Positions 41,123-49,922 of a stretch of DNA of 64,000 nucleotides are shown here, in pieces. The position numbers and the translations under genes were made by a program. Origin of the DNA: Thalassospira lucentensis (lineage in GTDB: Bacteria > Pseudomonadota > Alphaproteobacteria > Rhodospirillales > Thalassospiraceae); the NCBI RefSeq assembly GCF_011806425.1, contig NZ_JAATOV010000002.1, positions 310,001 through 374,000 of the forward strand, read 5' to 3'. How positions within the stretch are numbered: position 1 is the first letter of the stretch; each line of letters opens with the position of its first letter. The notes under the pieces were generated by a model. The model was not told the origin of the DNA. It was given only the letters and a program-made list of their open reading frames with translations, and ran no database searches.

Positions 41123-41896
41123 ATGCTAGGCAAACATTCACACGTATCATGGCGACGTATCGCCCTTGTCACCGGAATGATCAGCGCGACAGCCCTGCTT
41201 TCAGGCTGCAACGCGATGAAACGTCTTTCCGAAGTGGGCGCACCGCCAAAACTCTCTGCCATCGACAACCCGACCCAGGCTGAATCCTATCGCCCGGTCA
41301 GCTTGCCGATGCCTGCGCCGCAGATTGCTGAAAGCAATCCAAATTCATTGTGGCGTTCTGGTGCCCGTTCGTTCTTTAAAGATCAGCGTGCCAATCAGGT
41401 TGGTGACATTCTGACCGTGGTCGTCGATATGGCTGACAGTGCCGCATTGGCGAATACGACAACACGGTCGCGCACCAACAGCGAAGATCTTGCTGTGCCA
41501 AACCTGTTCGGGCTTGAATCGGAATTCACCAAAGTACTGCCTGAAACCATCAATCCATCCTCGATGTTCGATATGAACAGCGCGACATCAAACCGCGGCG
41601 CAGGATCACTGGACCGAAACGAAGCGATTAACCTTCGCGTTGCAGCCATTGTTATTCAGGTTCTGCCCAACGGGAACTATGTCATTCACGGCCGTCAGGA
41701 AATTCGGGTCAACAGTGAAGTCCGCGAAGTGCAGATCGCTGGCGTGATCCGTGCAGCTGATATCAGTTCTGCGAACGAAGTCGGCTACGACAAGATTGCC
41801 GAAGCCCGCATTTCCTATGGCGGACGCGGCACAATTTCTGATGTCCAGCAGCCGCGCTATGGCAGCGAAGTCATGGATATTATTCTACCGTTCTAA
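41123..41896 (+). CDS. flgH: Flagellar L-ring lipoprotein FlgH
   Basis: A 257-residue outer-membrane lipoprotein. The signal peptide ends in the lipobox LLSGC (Cys at about residue 29). FlgH motifs follow: SLWRSGARSFFKDQRANQVG, ILTVVVDM, and at the end SANEVGYDKIAEARISYGGR. It forms the L ring. AGGAGG lies just before the ATG. It has its own sigma54-type promoter and an intrinsic terminator. Confidence 0.97.
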   Translation: MLGKHSHVSWRRIALVTGMISATALLSGCNAMKRLSEVGAPPKLSAIDNPTQAESYRPVSLPMPAPQIAESNPNSLWRSGARSFFKDQRANQVGDILTVVVDMADSAALANTTTRSRTNSEDLAVPNLFGLESEFTKVLPETINPSSMFDMNSATSNRGAGSLDRNEAINLRVAAIVIQVLPNGNYVIHGRQEIRVNSEVREVQIAGVIRAADISSANEVGYDKIAEARISYGGRGTISDVQQPRYGSEVMDIILPF

Positions 41897-41961
41897 GCAA
41901 CGAATGCTGATCTGCGGTCTGCTCCGTTTCGGGTTCCAGCAAACCGTATCATCACCATCAA

Positions 41962-41986
41962 AGGCCACCTTCGGGTGGTCTTTTTT
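41962..41986 (+). terminator. Terminator of flgH
   Basis: An eight-pair stem with one G-U pair (41962-41969 with 41974-41981) closed by a TTCG tetraloop and followed by a run of T. It is about 65 bases after the flgH stop codon. Confidence 0.88.
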
Positions 41987-42059
41987 GTGAAGTCATCATG
42001 CTGCGTTTACAGATCGAATTTAGATGTTGGGCAACGCAGTGGGATGGCCCCCAAACGAG

Positions 42060-42089
42060 AAAAGCCCGGCTGTTAACAGCCGGGCTTTT
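42060..42089. terminator. Palindromic bidirectional terminator, mainly for dksA
   Basis: A perfect 30-base palindrome centred on GTTAAC, with an A-run on the left and a T-run on the right. It lies about 100 bases past the end of the minus-strand dksA gene and can also back up the flgH terminator. Confidence 0.88.
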
Positions 42090-42190
42090 AAATCTTGGTT
42101 ATCCCTAACCAATATCTCCCACAAGGCCACGTCGTTGCATGGCATGAACCGCTATTTAAACGATCCTGTATTTTTTAACACCCGGCGCGA

Positions 42191-42607
42191 TCAATCGTCG
42201 CGACGTGTGCGCTCCATCCGTTCGTGGCGTTCCTGGGCTTCGATGCTCAGGGTCGCAATCGGACGAGCTTCAAGTCGTTTCAAGCTGATTGGTTCGTCGG
42301 TTTCTTCGCAGTAACCATAGGAACCATCTTCAATTCGACGCAACGCGGCATCAATTTTTGAAATCAGCTTGCGCGCCCTGTCTCGTGTACGAAGTTCAAG
42401 TGATCGATCGGTTTCAGCAGACGCACGGTCGCTGAGATCAGCCTCTTGAAGCCCGCCATCTTGCAGGTTCGCTAATGTTTCTGATGATTCGTGCAGAAGT
42501 TCAGCCCGCCAGGTCAGCAGTTTCTGGCGGAAATACTCCCGCTGGCGCGGGTTCATGAACTCTTCGTCCTCAGCAGGACGATAGTCGGGAGATAAAGTAA
42601 TCGTCAT
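42191..42607 (-). CDS. dksA: DksA-family transcription factor with a single cysteine
   Basis: A 138-residue RNA-polymerase secondary-channel protein. The coiled-coil tip has the DLSDRASAETDRSLELRTRD segment, keeping the DxxDxA motif that contacts the active site. The zinc-finger region reads YGYCEETDEPISLKRLEARP, then IATLSIEAQE: only the first of the four zinc cysteines is kept (CxxC is CEET; the second pair is S and A). Zinc-poor DksA variants are known in Alphaproteobacteria. It probably mediates the ppGpp response. It is unrelated to flagellar structure but sits inside the cluster, with its own terminator. The upstream boundary near fliX lacks a clear promoter. Confidence 0.92.
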   Translation of the reverse strand: MTITLSPDYRPAEDEEFMNPRQREYFRQKLLTWRAELLHESSETLANLQDGGLQEADLSDRASAETDRSLELRTRDRARKLISKIDAALRRIEDGSYGYCEETDEPISLKRLEARPIATLSIEAQERHERMERTRRDD

Positions 42608-42757
42608 GTACGCCCTCTATACAGGACTCCTAGATCGCGCGGCAATATAGAGGCCACACACTGCCCGTGCAAGCAGGTTGAACAAATAAATGTCAATTAG
42701 CCCTGCAAACGGCAGAAATCCTTAGCTTTCTGGCCAATTCTACCAAAAAGGAAAAGA

Positions 42758-43204
42758 CTACATCACCCCGGAAACCTCTAATTTTGCCAACTCGACCCGT
42801 GCCCGAAGGTCAATTTCATCCAGAACAGCCGAAAGTTCGGGATCGTTGATATCTTCGCGCTGCTGATCAAGCAACCCGACCAGCTGCTTCAAACGGGGTC
42901 CGGACAAGGTGCCACTGAGCAGCCCGTCGCGCACAGCTTCAAGCTGCTCAAGAACACTTTTGGCGCGAAGCACGGCCGTTTTACGTGGTGAATCCAGCGC
43001 ATCACCACTTTGCTGAAGTGCCAAAAGTGCATCAAGGGCACTTACACCACTTGCACTATGAACGCCGCCTGCCGCACCACTATCGCCACTTGAATCCAAT
43101 GAGCGAATGGCATCTGCAAAACCGCTACCACCGCCCGAAGCACCCGACGCTTTCTTACGCGACGTTCCGCTCGTACCAGCAGCCTTGGAACCGCTAACCT
43201 TCAT
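42758..43204 (-). CDS. fliX: Flagellar assembly regulator FliX
   Basis: A 148-residue protein. A Gly/Ser/Ala-rich N-terminus precedes the FliX helical domain (SALDALLALQQSGDALDSPR, AVLRAKSVLEQLEAVRDGLL, then LVGLLDQQREDINDPELSAV, EIDLRARVELAKLE). In Caulobacter, fliX also diverges from flgI and its product couples basal body assembly to the sigma54 activator FlbD. The same gene arrangement is seen here. Its presence fits the set of sigma54-type promoters in this window. FlbD is not encoded here. Confidence 0.93.
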   Translation of the reverse strand: MKVSGSKAAGTSGTSRKKASGASGGGSGFADAIRSLDSSGDSGAAGGVHSASGVSALDALLALQQSGDALDSPRKTAVLRAKSVLEQLEAVRDGLLSGTLSGPRLKQLVGLLDQQREDINDPELSAVLDEIDLRARVELAKLEVSGVM

Positions 43205-43595
43205 GATCTGTGCCTGTCTTGTCTGTGCTAAGATCGGACGACTAACACGTTATGGCCCCGGAATAAAAAGCGGGCAAATCCCGCCACCATCAAGCCGAGC
43301 GCCACAATGCGCGCTAACCGTATAACAGACAGAGTCTCCCTCAATCAGGAGAAGCGCGCAACGGGAAAAAAATGCCGGGTGGTTTTGGTGACGTGGGCGT
43401 TTTCGTTCCCATATCCAGAAACACTCGTCTTTTGCGCCAGTTAAACACCCCAAAGGCGATAGCGCGTGTCAAAAGCCCGCACAAAGCGGCAGTTGGCATG
43501 ATTTTCGCAGAACACCTGACAAACGCGGTGAACATGATCCATCGCACCATTTGTCGGATGTCGCGGCATCCCAAGTCAAAGCGGAATAATAGAGT
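43205..43595. other. Divergent control region between fliX and flgI
   Basis: 391 bases. A sigma54-type site toward flgI lies at 43494-43509. For fliX only a weak candidate exists (TGGCGC, then TTGA, on the minus strand near 43295-43310). No gene recognised. Confidence 0.5.
43494..43509 (+). promoter_or_regulatory. Candidate sigma54-type promoter of flgI
   Basis: TGGCATGATTTTCGCA: -24 TGGCAT, five bases, TCGCA, with GG-N10-GC spacing. It is 87 bases upstream of the flgI ATG. Weaker than the flgH and flagellin sites. Confidence 0.55.
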
Positions 43596-44744
43596 ATGAT
43601 CACAGGTCTTGGCAAAATAGCACACAAAGCGATGATCGCCGTCGCAATGGGTATGCTCGCCCTGACGCAGATGGCCCCTGCTCCGGCGCATGCGCAGTCA
43701 CGTATCAAGGATATCGCCGATTTCGAAGGCGTTCGTGACAACATGCTCGTTGGTTATGGTCTTGTGGTTGGCTTGAATGGCACGGGCGATGACCTTGGCG
43801 ATGCAGAATTTACCCGCCAAAGCATGGTCGCGATGCTCGAACGTCTTGGGATCAACGTCCGCGATCAGATTGAAGATCTGGAATCAGACAACATTGCTGC
43901 TGTGATGGTCACAGCGACCCTGCCGCCATTTTCACGCCAAGGTTCGCGCATTGATGTCAATATCAGCGCAATCGGCACCGCCAAAAGCCTTCAGGGTGGC
44001 ACATTGCTTGTTACTCCAATGGTTGGTGCCGATGGCGAAGTTTATGCCGTTGCGCAAGGGAACCTTGCAGTTGGCGGTTTCTCGGCTGGCGGCAATGCCG
44101 CGACAGTTGTCAAAGGTGTGCCAACTTCGGCACGTATCGCCAATGGCGGCATCGTCGAACGCGAAATCGATTTCAACCTGAATTCCATGCAGGACATGTC
44201 CGTTGTACTGCGCAATCCAGATTTCACCACCGCACGCCGGATTTCCGATGCAATCAATGCCTATCTTGGCCAGGTTGCGGCACGTGCCAGCGATCCGGGT
44301 ACTGTGCGCTTAACGATCCCTGACAGCTACAACCAGAATGTCGTCGCCCTTTTGACCGATATCGAACAGCTGCGCGTCGAACCCGATCAGATTGCACGCG
44401 TGGTGATTGACGAAAATACCGGCACGATTGTGATGGGTGAAAATGTCCGCATTAACCGGGTTGCAATTGCACAAGGCAATTTGACCATCCGGGTAACGGA
44501 AACCCCGCAAGTTTCCCAACCTTCCCCATTCTCGCAAGGCGGGAATACCGAGGTTGTCGACCGCACCAACATTGAAGTCGACGAAGGCGAAGATAATCAG
44601 CTTGGTGTCCTGAGCAGCGGTGTCAGCCTGCAGGAACTGGTCAATGGCCTCAACAGCCTTGGTGTTGGGCCGCGCGACATGATCACCATTCTTCAGGCGA
44701 TCAAAACATCTGGCGCGCTTCAAGCTGAAATCGAGGTGATGTGA
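43596..44744 (+). CDS. flgI: Flagellar P-ring protein FlgI
   Basis: A 382-residue exported protein. The signal peptide is about 1-34 (ends AHA). The mature start SRIKDIADFEGVRDNMLVGY and GLVVGLNGTGDDLGDAEFTR are diagnostic, as is the C-terminal VSLQELVNGLNSLGVGPRDM. It forms the periplasmic P ring with help from FlgA. It heads the flgI-flgJ-flgN-like-flgK-flgL group and overlaps flgJ at its stop codon. Confidence 0.98.
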   Translation: MITGLGKIAHKAMIAVAMGMLALTQMAPAPAHAQSRIKDIADFEGVRDNMLVGYGLVVGLNGTGDDLGDAEFTRQSMVAMLERLGINVRDQIEDLESDNIAAVMVTATLPPFSRQGSRIDVNISAIGTAKSLQGGTLLVTPMVGADGEVYAVAQGNLAVGGFSAGGNAATVVKGVPTSARIANGGIVEREIDFNLNSMQDMSVVLRNPDFTTARRISDAINAYLGQVAARASDPGTVRLTIPDSYNQNVVALLTDIEQLRVEPDQIARVVIDENTGTIVMGENVRINRVAIAQGNLTIRVTETPQVSQPSPFSQGGNTEVVDRTNIEVDEGEDNQLGVLSSGVSLQELVNGLNSLGVGPRDMITILQAIKTSGALQAEIEVM

Positions 44745-45097
44745 TGATGGCCGACAGCTCCACCGCCTTGATGGCGCAAGCACAAGCAAGTGCACAATAT
44801 GGTGCACAGAACAATGCCACCGCCCGCGTAAACGCACTTACCAATGGTCACATCAAGACCAAGGAAGAAGCGGTTAAGGCTGGCAATGAATTTGAATCGA
44901 TGTTTCTGGGACAGATGCTCAATCATATGTTTGCAGGCATCGAAACCAACGAAATGTTTGGCGGCGGTCATGGGGAAACAATGATGCGATCCATGCTGGT
45001 CGAAGAATACGCAAAACAAATGAACCGCGCAGGTGGCATCGGAATTGCAGATGCTGTCACACGTGAAATTCTTAAGATCCAGGAGGGGCAAAAATGA
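44744..45097 (+). CDS. flgJ: Rod-binding protein FlgJ, N-terminal domain only
   Basis: About 117 residues, corresponding to the rod-capping domain of FlgJ (AGNEFESMFLGQMLNHMFAG, then GHGETMMRSMLVEEYAKQMN). The muramidase domain found in enterobacterial FlgJ is absent, as is common in Alphaproteobacteria, so another enzyme must open the peptidoglycan. It overlaps the flgI stop codon; GTG (44741), ATG (44744) and ATG (44747) are alternative starts, and GAGG spacing favours the second. It overlaps the next gene by four bases. Confidence 0.9.
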   Translation: MMADSSTALMAQAQASAQYGAQNNATARVNALTNGHIKTKEEAVKAGNEFESMFLGQMLNHMFAGIETNEMFGGGHGETMMRSMLVEEYAKQMNRAGGIGIADAVTREILKIQEGQK

Positions 45098-45555
45098 CCA
45101 CTCAAGATTTGGTTGCAGAACTTAAAAGCGTCACTTACGACCTGATGTCTCTACTGGAGCGCGAAAGCACGGAGCTTCGGACCATTCCGCGCGACGAATA
45201 TGAGCATTTCCTGTCGGAAAAATCTGCCCTGTCGATGCAGTACGAACAGATTGTCGTGAAGTTGCGCGCACGTGGCGAAGAATTGCGTGAACTGCCCGAA
45301 GAAGAGCGCGCCGAACTGCGCGACCTTCAGGCTGATTTTCACGAAACCGCCCGACGCAACATAACCGTCCTACAAGCGGCCAAGGCGACGAACGAACGCA
45401 TGGTCCAGGCCATCGTTCGCGCAGTGAATGAGAAATCCAAAGACGATTGCACGACCTATACCCGCGCGGCACAAACCAGCAAGGCGTCGCTTGGCGGATA
45501 TGGCCGCACCATGAACAAGAACAGCAGTTCTTTCAGCGTCAATGAAACGCTTTAA
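45094..45555 (+). CDS. FlgN-like flagellar export chaperone
   Basis: A 153-residue helical protein with the FlgN-type pattern: long amphipathic helices (LKSVTYDLMSLLERESTELR, then YEHFLSEKSALSMQYEQIVV) and a hydrophobic C-terminal helix (ARRNITVLQAAKATNERMVQ). FlgN keeps the hook-filament junction proteins FlgK and FlgL export-competent, and flgK and flgL are the next two genes. Assignment rests on length, helical pattern and position. AGGAGGGG precedes the ATG. It is coupled to flgJ (ATGA). Confidence 0.8.
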   Translation: MTTQDLVAELKSVTYDLMSLLERESTELRTIPRDEYEHFLSEKSALSMQYEQIVVKLRARGEELRELPEEERAELRDLQADFHETARRNITVLQAAKATNERMVQAIVRAVNEKSKDDCTTYTRAAQTSKASLGGYGRTMNKNSSSFSVNETL

Positions 45556-45573
45556 GGTTAAAGGTCAAAGATC

Positions 45574-47982
45574 ATGTCCCTAACCCAAGCTCTTAACTCA
45601 GCAATCTCTGGTCTTAATACGGCTCAGTCCCGTATTGCGGTTACGTCTTCGAACATCTCGAACGTTAACACGCCGGGCTATTCCAGAAAGATCGCAAGTC
45701 AGGAAACCCTCGTCCTTGATGGTCAGGGGGCAGGTTCGCAAGTTAGCGAGATTTATCGCAATGTGAACGAGGGACTGATTCGTGAAATGCGCGGTGATCT
45801 TGGAAAGGCGGGCCGCGAAGAAGTTCGATACGAGTTTTTCCAGCGCGTGCAAACCCTGTTTGGCACGCCGCAGTCAAGCTCCGCCATCAGTCAGCGTATC
45901 AACGATCTAGCAAACGCGTTTGAGCAGTTAGGCGTTACACCCGATCAGAATTCGCCGCGCATCGAAGCCATCGAAAGCGCCATTCAGGTTATGGAATCTT
46001 TTGAAAAGCTTTCAAGCCAACTACAAGACATGCGCGATGACATTGACGACCAGATTGCTGACGAAGTGGGAAACGCAAATACGCTTCTCAGTGAAATCTC
46101 GGATCTGAATACCAGCATCGTTCGCCTGAAAAATCTTGATCAGCCCACGACAGAGCTTGAAGATCAGCGCGACCAGAAGCTCAATGAACTGGCCAAGATC
46201 ATTGACATCACAACCTTCAGCCGGAATGACGGATCGATTGTCATTTATTCCGCCAAAGGGTCGAACACGCTTCTTGATCGCACCCCCAATCCTCTTTCCT
46301 TTACCCCCACTTCGGGCTTTGCGCCTGGCACCCGCGGTACTGGCTTGTCGTTAAACGGTGCGGATGTTACCGATACGCTGCGGTCAGGCACCTTAAAGGG
46401 CTTGTTCGAAATGCGGGATTCGGAACTTCCGGCGTTGAACGACCAGATCAACGAACTCGCCGGCGAGTTGCGCGATGCGATTAACGAAGAACACAACAAG
46501 GGCACAGCATTCCCGCCCCCGGCCAACCTGTCGGGCAATCGCAAAGTTGCCGATAGCGATCCATTGACGGCAACGGGCGCGTTTCGTATCGCTGCCCTTG
46601 ACGAAGACGGACAACTTATCGCGACCGACAGCTGGGCTGATATCGCCATGCCAACGACCCCGCCCACCGTGCAGGGCATGGTTGATGCAATCAATAGTTC
46701 AGACGCTGGTTCGTATCTGACAGCATCGATTGTTGACGATAAGCTGGTCATCGAAGGCCAAGACGGCAGTCGCGTCTCGATCAACGAAATGGATGGGAAA
46801 ATCACCACAAGCGATGGCAAAGAACAAGGGTTCTCCCATTACTTTGGTCTGAATGACTTTATTGCCACGGTTAAGCGTTCCGACAACATGACATCGGCCG
46901 CGCTTGGCAGCGCAAATACCGCAATTGGGGCAACCGCCAATTCGCTCACGATCTCTGCCGGGTCTGGTGTTCTGGCGGCCGGTATCACGGTGAACTATAC
47001 AGCGACCGATACGCTTGAAGATGTCCGCGACAATATCCGCGCCGCCCTTCAGGCAGCCGGCATGACGGCTGCTGCGGCCGAAGAAGCTGCGTTTATTGTC
47101 GAAGATGGCAACCGCTATCGTCTTGTTCTGGACTATACCGCCAACATGACGATTCAGGATTCTGGCACGCTGAGCGAAAAAATCGGCATGACAGAAGATC
47201 AACCGACATTGGCAGGCAATATGGACGTATCAGCTGCCATCAAGAATGACCCATCGCGCATTGTCCGCGGTGAAATGAATGCCGATACCTATGCAACCTC
47301 GAATGCGGTTGTCGACAACACGGCGCCAATCCCTAATCTCGGCCCGACCGTACCACCGCCCCTTAACTATACTCTCACGGTCAAGGGTGACTTCACGAAT
47401 GTTAACATCGATTATGACAGCACAACATCTCTTGATGATATCGCTAACGCGATTAACAACAATGCGACACTGACCGATAATAACATCACGGCCTCTGTCG
47501 TTTTTGACAGTCAGTTGGGTGGATATAAGCTCAGCATCAAAGATGCCGACGGTGACCCGTTCTATTTCACCGATAGCGGCACACCTAATGCCGATAGTCT
47601 GACAGAGACACTTGGACTGGGCATTAATTTTGGCGTTCACGAAGGTGACAACGCGGCAGCACAACGGATCAGCCGTACTTTTGAACGCGATGATATTAAG
47701 TTCGAAGCTGCCGGTGGACTTTCTAGCGAGCGCACATCGCTTACAGACTTCGCCGCAGGCATTGTCGCAACCGCGGCAACAAAGGCCTCCGTTGCGGAAA
47801 GCGGATATGAATTTCAGTCGAACCTGGTCACAGACCTAAGCACACGCATCCAAAACGAAGCGGGTGTGAACCTTGATGAAGAAATGTCAGATCTGATTAT
47901 CTTCCAACGCGCCTATTCAGCATCAGCCAAAGTGATTAGCTCGGTTGATGAAATGTTTGATGCATTGCTCAATACGGTTTAA
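45574..47982 (+). CDS. flgK: Hook-filament junction protein FlgK (HAP1)
   Basis: An 802-residue FlgK, longer than the enterobacterial protein (about 550). The N-terminus has ALNSAISGLNTAQSRIAVTS and SSNISNVNTPGYSRK. The C-terminus ends with a coiled coil and IFQRAYSASAKVISSVDEMF. The extra length lies in the middle. Two segments there (about residues 440-545 and 597-690) resemble the Flagellin_IN motif (for example NYTATDTLEDVRDNIRAALQ). It follows the FlgN-like chaperone gene by 18 bases. Confidence 0.96.
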   Translation: MSLTQALNSAISGLNTAQSRIAVTSSNISNVNTPGYSRKIASQETLVLDGQGAGSQVSEIYRNVNEGLIREMRGDLGKAGREEVRYEFFQRVQTLFGTPQSSSAISQRINDLANAFEQLGVTPDQNSPRIEAIESAIQVMESFEKLSSQLQDMRDDIDDQIADEVGNANTLLSEISDLNTSIVRLKNLDQPTTELEDQRDQKLNELAKIIDITTFSRNDGSIVIYSAKGSNTLLDRTPNPLSFTPTSGFAPGTRGTGLSLNGADVTDTLRSGTLKGLFEMRDSELPALNDQINELAGELRDAINEEHNKGTAFPPPANLSGNRKVADSDPLTATGAFRIAALDEDGQLIATDSWADIAMPTTPPTVQGMVDAINSSDAGSYLTASIVDDKLVIEGQDGSRVSINEMDGKITTSDGKEQGFSHYFGLNDFIATVKRSDNMTSAALGSANTAIGATANSLTISAGSGVLAAGITVNYTATDTLEDVRDNIRAALQAAGMTAAAAEEAAFIVEDGNRYRLVLDYTANMTIQDSGTLSEKIGMTEDQPTLAGNMDVSAAIKNDPSRIVRGEMNADTYATSNAVVDNTAPIPNLGPTVPPPLNYTLTVKGDFTNVNIDYDSTTSLDDIANAINNNATLTDNNITASVVFDSQLGGYKLSIKDADGDPFYFTDSGTPNADSLTETLGLGINFGVHEGDNAAAQRISRTFERDDIKFEAAGGLSSERTSLTDFAAGIVATAATKASVAESGYEFQSNLVTDLSTRIQNEAGVNLDEEMSDLIIFQRAYSASAKVISSVDEMFDALLNTV

Positions 47983-48009
47983 ACTTGGGCATAGAAAAGT
48001 GAGGCTTTC

Positions 48010-49239
48010 ATGGTAAGTCGCGTCGCAACATATACGAACCATACGTTGCTTTCGGATCTTGCACTTCGAAACGCATCGAGCGTGACTGATCTTCGGAATC
48101 AGGCGTCAAGTGGTTACAAGTCGCGCAGCTATGCGGGCATTGCCGATAGCACGCAGCGCCTGCTTAATCTCGAAGGCGAATATACGCGTTCAGAACAATA
48201 TTTGCGCAATACCACACAGTCAAAACTGCGACTTCAAAGCATGGAAACTGCTGTCGACAGCATGATTACCATCGGGTCGAACATGAAATCGCTTTTGATT
48301 CAGGCAACATCGGCCGATCAAGGCGATGACGTTAATATTAAAGCGCAATCGCGTCAGGCAATGGAACAGATTGCCAATTTGCTCAATACCACCCTTGATG
48401 GACGGTATCTGTTTGCGGGCGGTCGCTCCGAAGATGCGGCGGTAAATCTTGATAAGATGTACGCGCCAGACAACTACATGAGTGATACCGATAACATCCT
48501 CACGGATACAACGACGCTTGCCAGCCTCGGCATCAATACAGGCCAGCTTCAGATCACCAGCACCGACATTGATGGCAATAGCGTGACTACAACGGTGAAT
48601 TACGATGCCACAACCGATGACATCGGCGACGTCATGGACGCAATCAACAGCGTCACCACCAATGGTGCAATTGCATCCCTGCGTGGCTTGGGCGGCGAAG
48701 GTGATCCACGCCTGAACATCGAAAACGTTGGCAATGGCACCATTACGATTACAGAAACAGGTGGTGGTGATTTCCTTCAGACCCTCGGCATGGAAAAGAT
48801 CCCTAATCCGCGTGAAGATGCCGGATACTATGAAGGCGATCAGCAGGTTCTTGAGGCCCGCGTCGATGAAGATTACAGCGTGAATTATGGCGTTCTCGGT
48901 GATAACCCTGCGTTTCAAAAACTGATTCAGGGCCTTGGAATCGCGGCCGGAACCGAAGATCGCGATGCGCTTAACGCTGCACTGGGCTTCATCAAGGATG
49001 CAATCAACGATCTTCCAAATGTTCAAGGCAAGATCGGTCTGGATATCGCAAATATCGAACGCTTCGAAGCACGCCACGAAGATTTCAAAGTATTCGCAGC
49101 ACAGGCAATTTCCGACATTGAAACCGTTGATGTCCCCATGACACTGGCGGAGCTTAGTCAATATGAGACAGCCTTGCAGGCAAGCTTCATCTCGATTTCA
49201 CGTGCTTCTGAATTATCATTGGCAAACTATTTGCGGTAA
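48010..49239 (+). CDS. flgL: Hook-filament junction protein FlgL (HAP3)
   Basis: A 409-residue flagellin-like protein. The N-terminal D0/D1 part reads RVATYTNHTLLSDLALRNAS and later LLNTTLDGRYLFAGGRSEDA. The C-terminal helix LSQYETALQASFISISRASE is typical of FlgL. Like FlgK here it has an inserted segment (about 173-262) resembling Flagellin_IN (VNYDATTDDIGDVMDAINSV). It follows flgK by 27 bases in the same transcript. Confidence 0.95.
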   Translation: MVSRVATYTNHTLLSDLALRNASSVTDLRNQASSGYKSRSYAGIADSTQRLLNLEGEYTRSEQYLRNTTQSKLRLQSMETAVDSMITIGSNMKSLLIQATSADQGDDVNIKAQSRQAMEQIANLLNTTLDGRYLFAGGRSEDAAVNLDKMYAPDNYMSDTDNILTDTTTLASLGINTGQLQITSTDIDGNSVTTTVNYDATTDDIGDVMDAINSVTTNGAIASLRGLGGEGDPRLNIENVGNGTITITETGGGDFLQTLGMEKIPNPREDAGYYEGDQQVLEARVDEDYSVNYGVLGDNPAFQKLIQGLGIAAGTEDRDALNAALGFIKDAINDLPNVQGKIGLDIANIERFEARHEDFKVFAAQAISDIETVDVPMTLAELSQYETALQASFISISRASELSLANYLR

Positions 49240-49340
49240 TAATTCAACCCAATGGATTATCCCGCTAAACGTCTGGCCTTCTTAAACGCTGCACGCGCCA
49301 CTTTCAGACAAAACCTTTTGACTGCCGGAGAATGACAGGC

Positions 49341-49811
49341 ATGGACAACGAAACCGTCGCCGAGAATGAGACCCCTGAATCCGTTATCGTGGAAACACGG
49401 TTTGGCGACATCGAGTTCAACTGGGACAAAGGCATTTATATGCCCGTTGGCCTTCTTGGCTTCCCAGAACATCATGTCTTTGGCTTGGCCAATATTCCGA
49501 ATGCCTCGCTTGACCAGTTCAAGCTTTACCAAAGCCTGACCGATGCAAATTTGTCATTCATTGTAGCCCCCTACAATGAGGACAGCGCTGTATATACCGA
49601 CAAAGACCTTGATCTCGCACTCAAAAGCCTTGCGATTGCGCGCGATGACATGGCGATTTTACTGGTCGTTACAATCCGCAACGCCCCAGAAGGCAACGGC
49701 ATCGCGATGTCGACCAATCTTCGCGCACCGATCCTGATCGACACCACCCGCCAAGTAGCCTGGCAGCATATCATGACGAATGACCAATATTCCGTGCAAC
49801 ACGACCTGTAA
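49341..49811 (+). CDS. fliW: Flagellar assembly factor FliW
   Basis: A 156-residue beta-barrel protein of the FliW family (ETRFGDIEFNWDKGIYMPVG, LLGFPEHHVFGLAN, AILLVVTIRNAPEGNGIAMS, NLRAPILIDT). In Bacillus and Campylobacter, FliW binds flagellin and CsrA. Free FliW sequesters CsrA, which otherwise represses flagellin translation. csrA lies in the same cluster (23630) and a flagellin gene follows 110 bases downstream. The ATG at 49341, with GGAGA nine bases before it, is preferred over the one at 49332. Confidence 0.95.
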   Translation: MDNETVAENETPESVIVETRFGDIEFNWDKGIYMPVGLLGFPEHHVFGLANIPNASLDQFKLYQSLTDANLSFIVAPYNEDSAVYTDKDLDLALKSLAIARDDMAILLVVTIRNAPEGNGIAMSTNLRAPILIDTTRQVAWQHIMTNDQYSVQHDL

Positions 49812-49828
49812 AATTTGCCTAGCAAAGT

Positions 49829-49844
49829 TGGCACGCTTGTTGCT
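49829..49844 (+). promoter_or_regulatory. Sigma54-type promoter of the first flagellin gene
   Basis: TGGCACGCTTGTTGCT matches the consensus TGGCAC-N5-TTGCT exactly. It is 79 bases upstream of the flagellin ATG, just after the fliW stop codon. Confidence 0.88.
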
Positions 49845-49879
49845 TTGAAAGATAACATGGCAATAACGCCGAAGACATA

Positions 49880-49897
49880 GAATGGCTTGAGCCATTC
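49880..49897 (+). promoter_or_regulatory. Leader hairpin of the first flagellin mRNA
   Basis: GAATGGCT and AGCCATTC flank two bases, about 25 bases upstream of the start codon. After it comes ACAGGAGGAG, which contains two GGA motifs overlapping the ribosome-binding site. All flagellin leaders here have a stem-loop in this position. Confidence 0.6.
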
Positions 49898-49922
49898 ACG
49901 AGTTCCTTACAGGAGGAGTACG

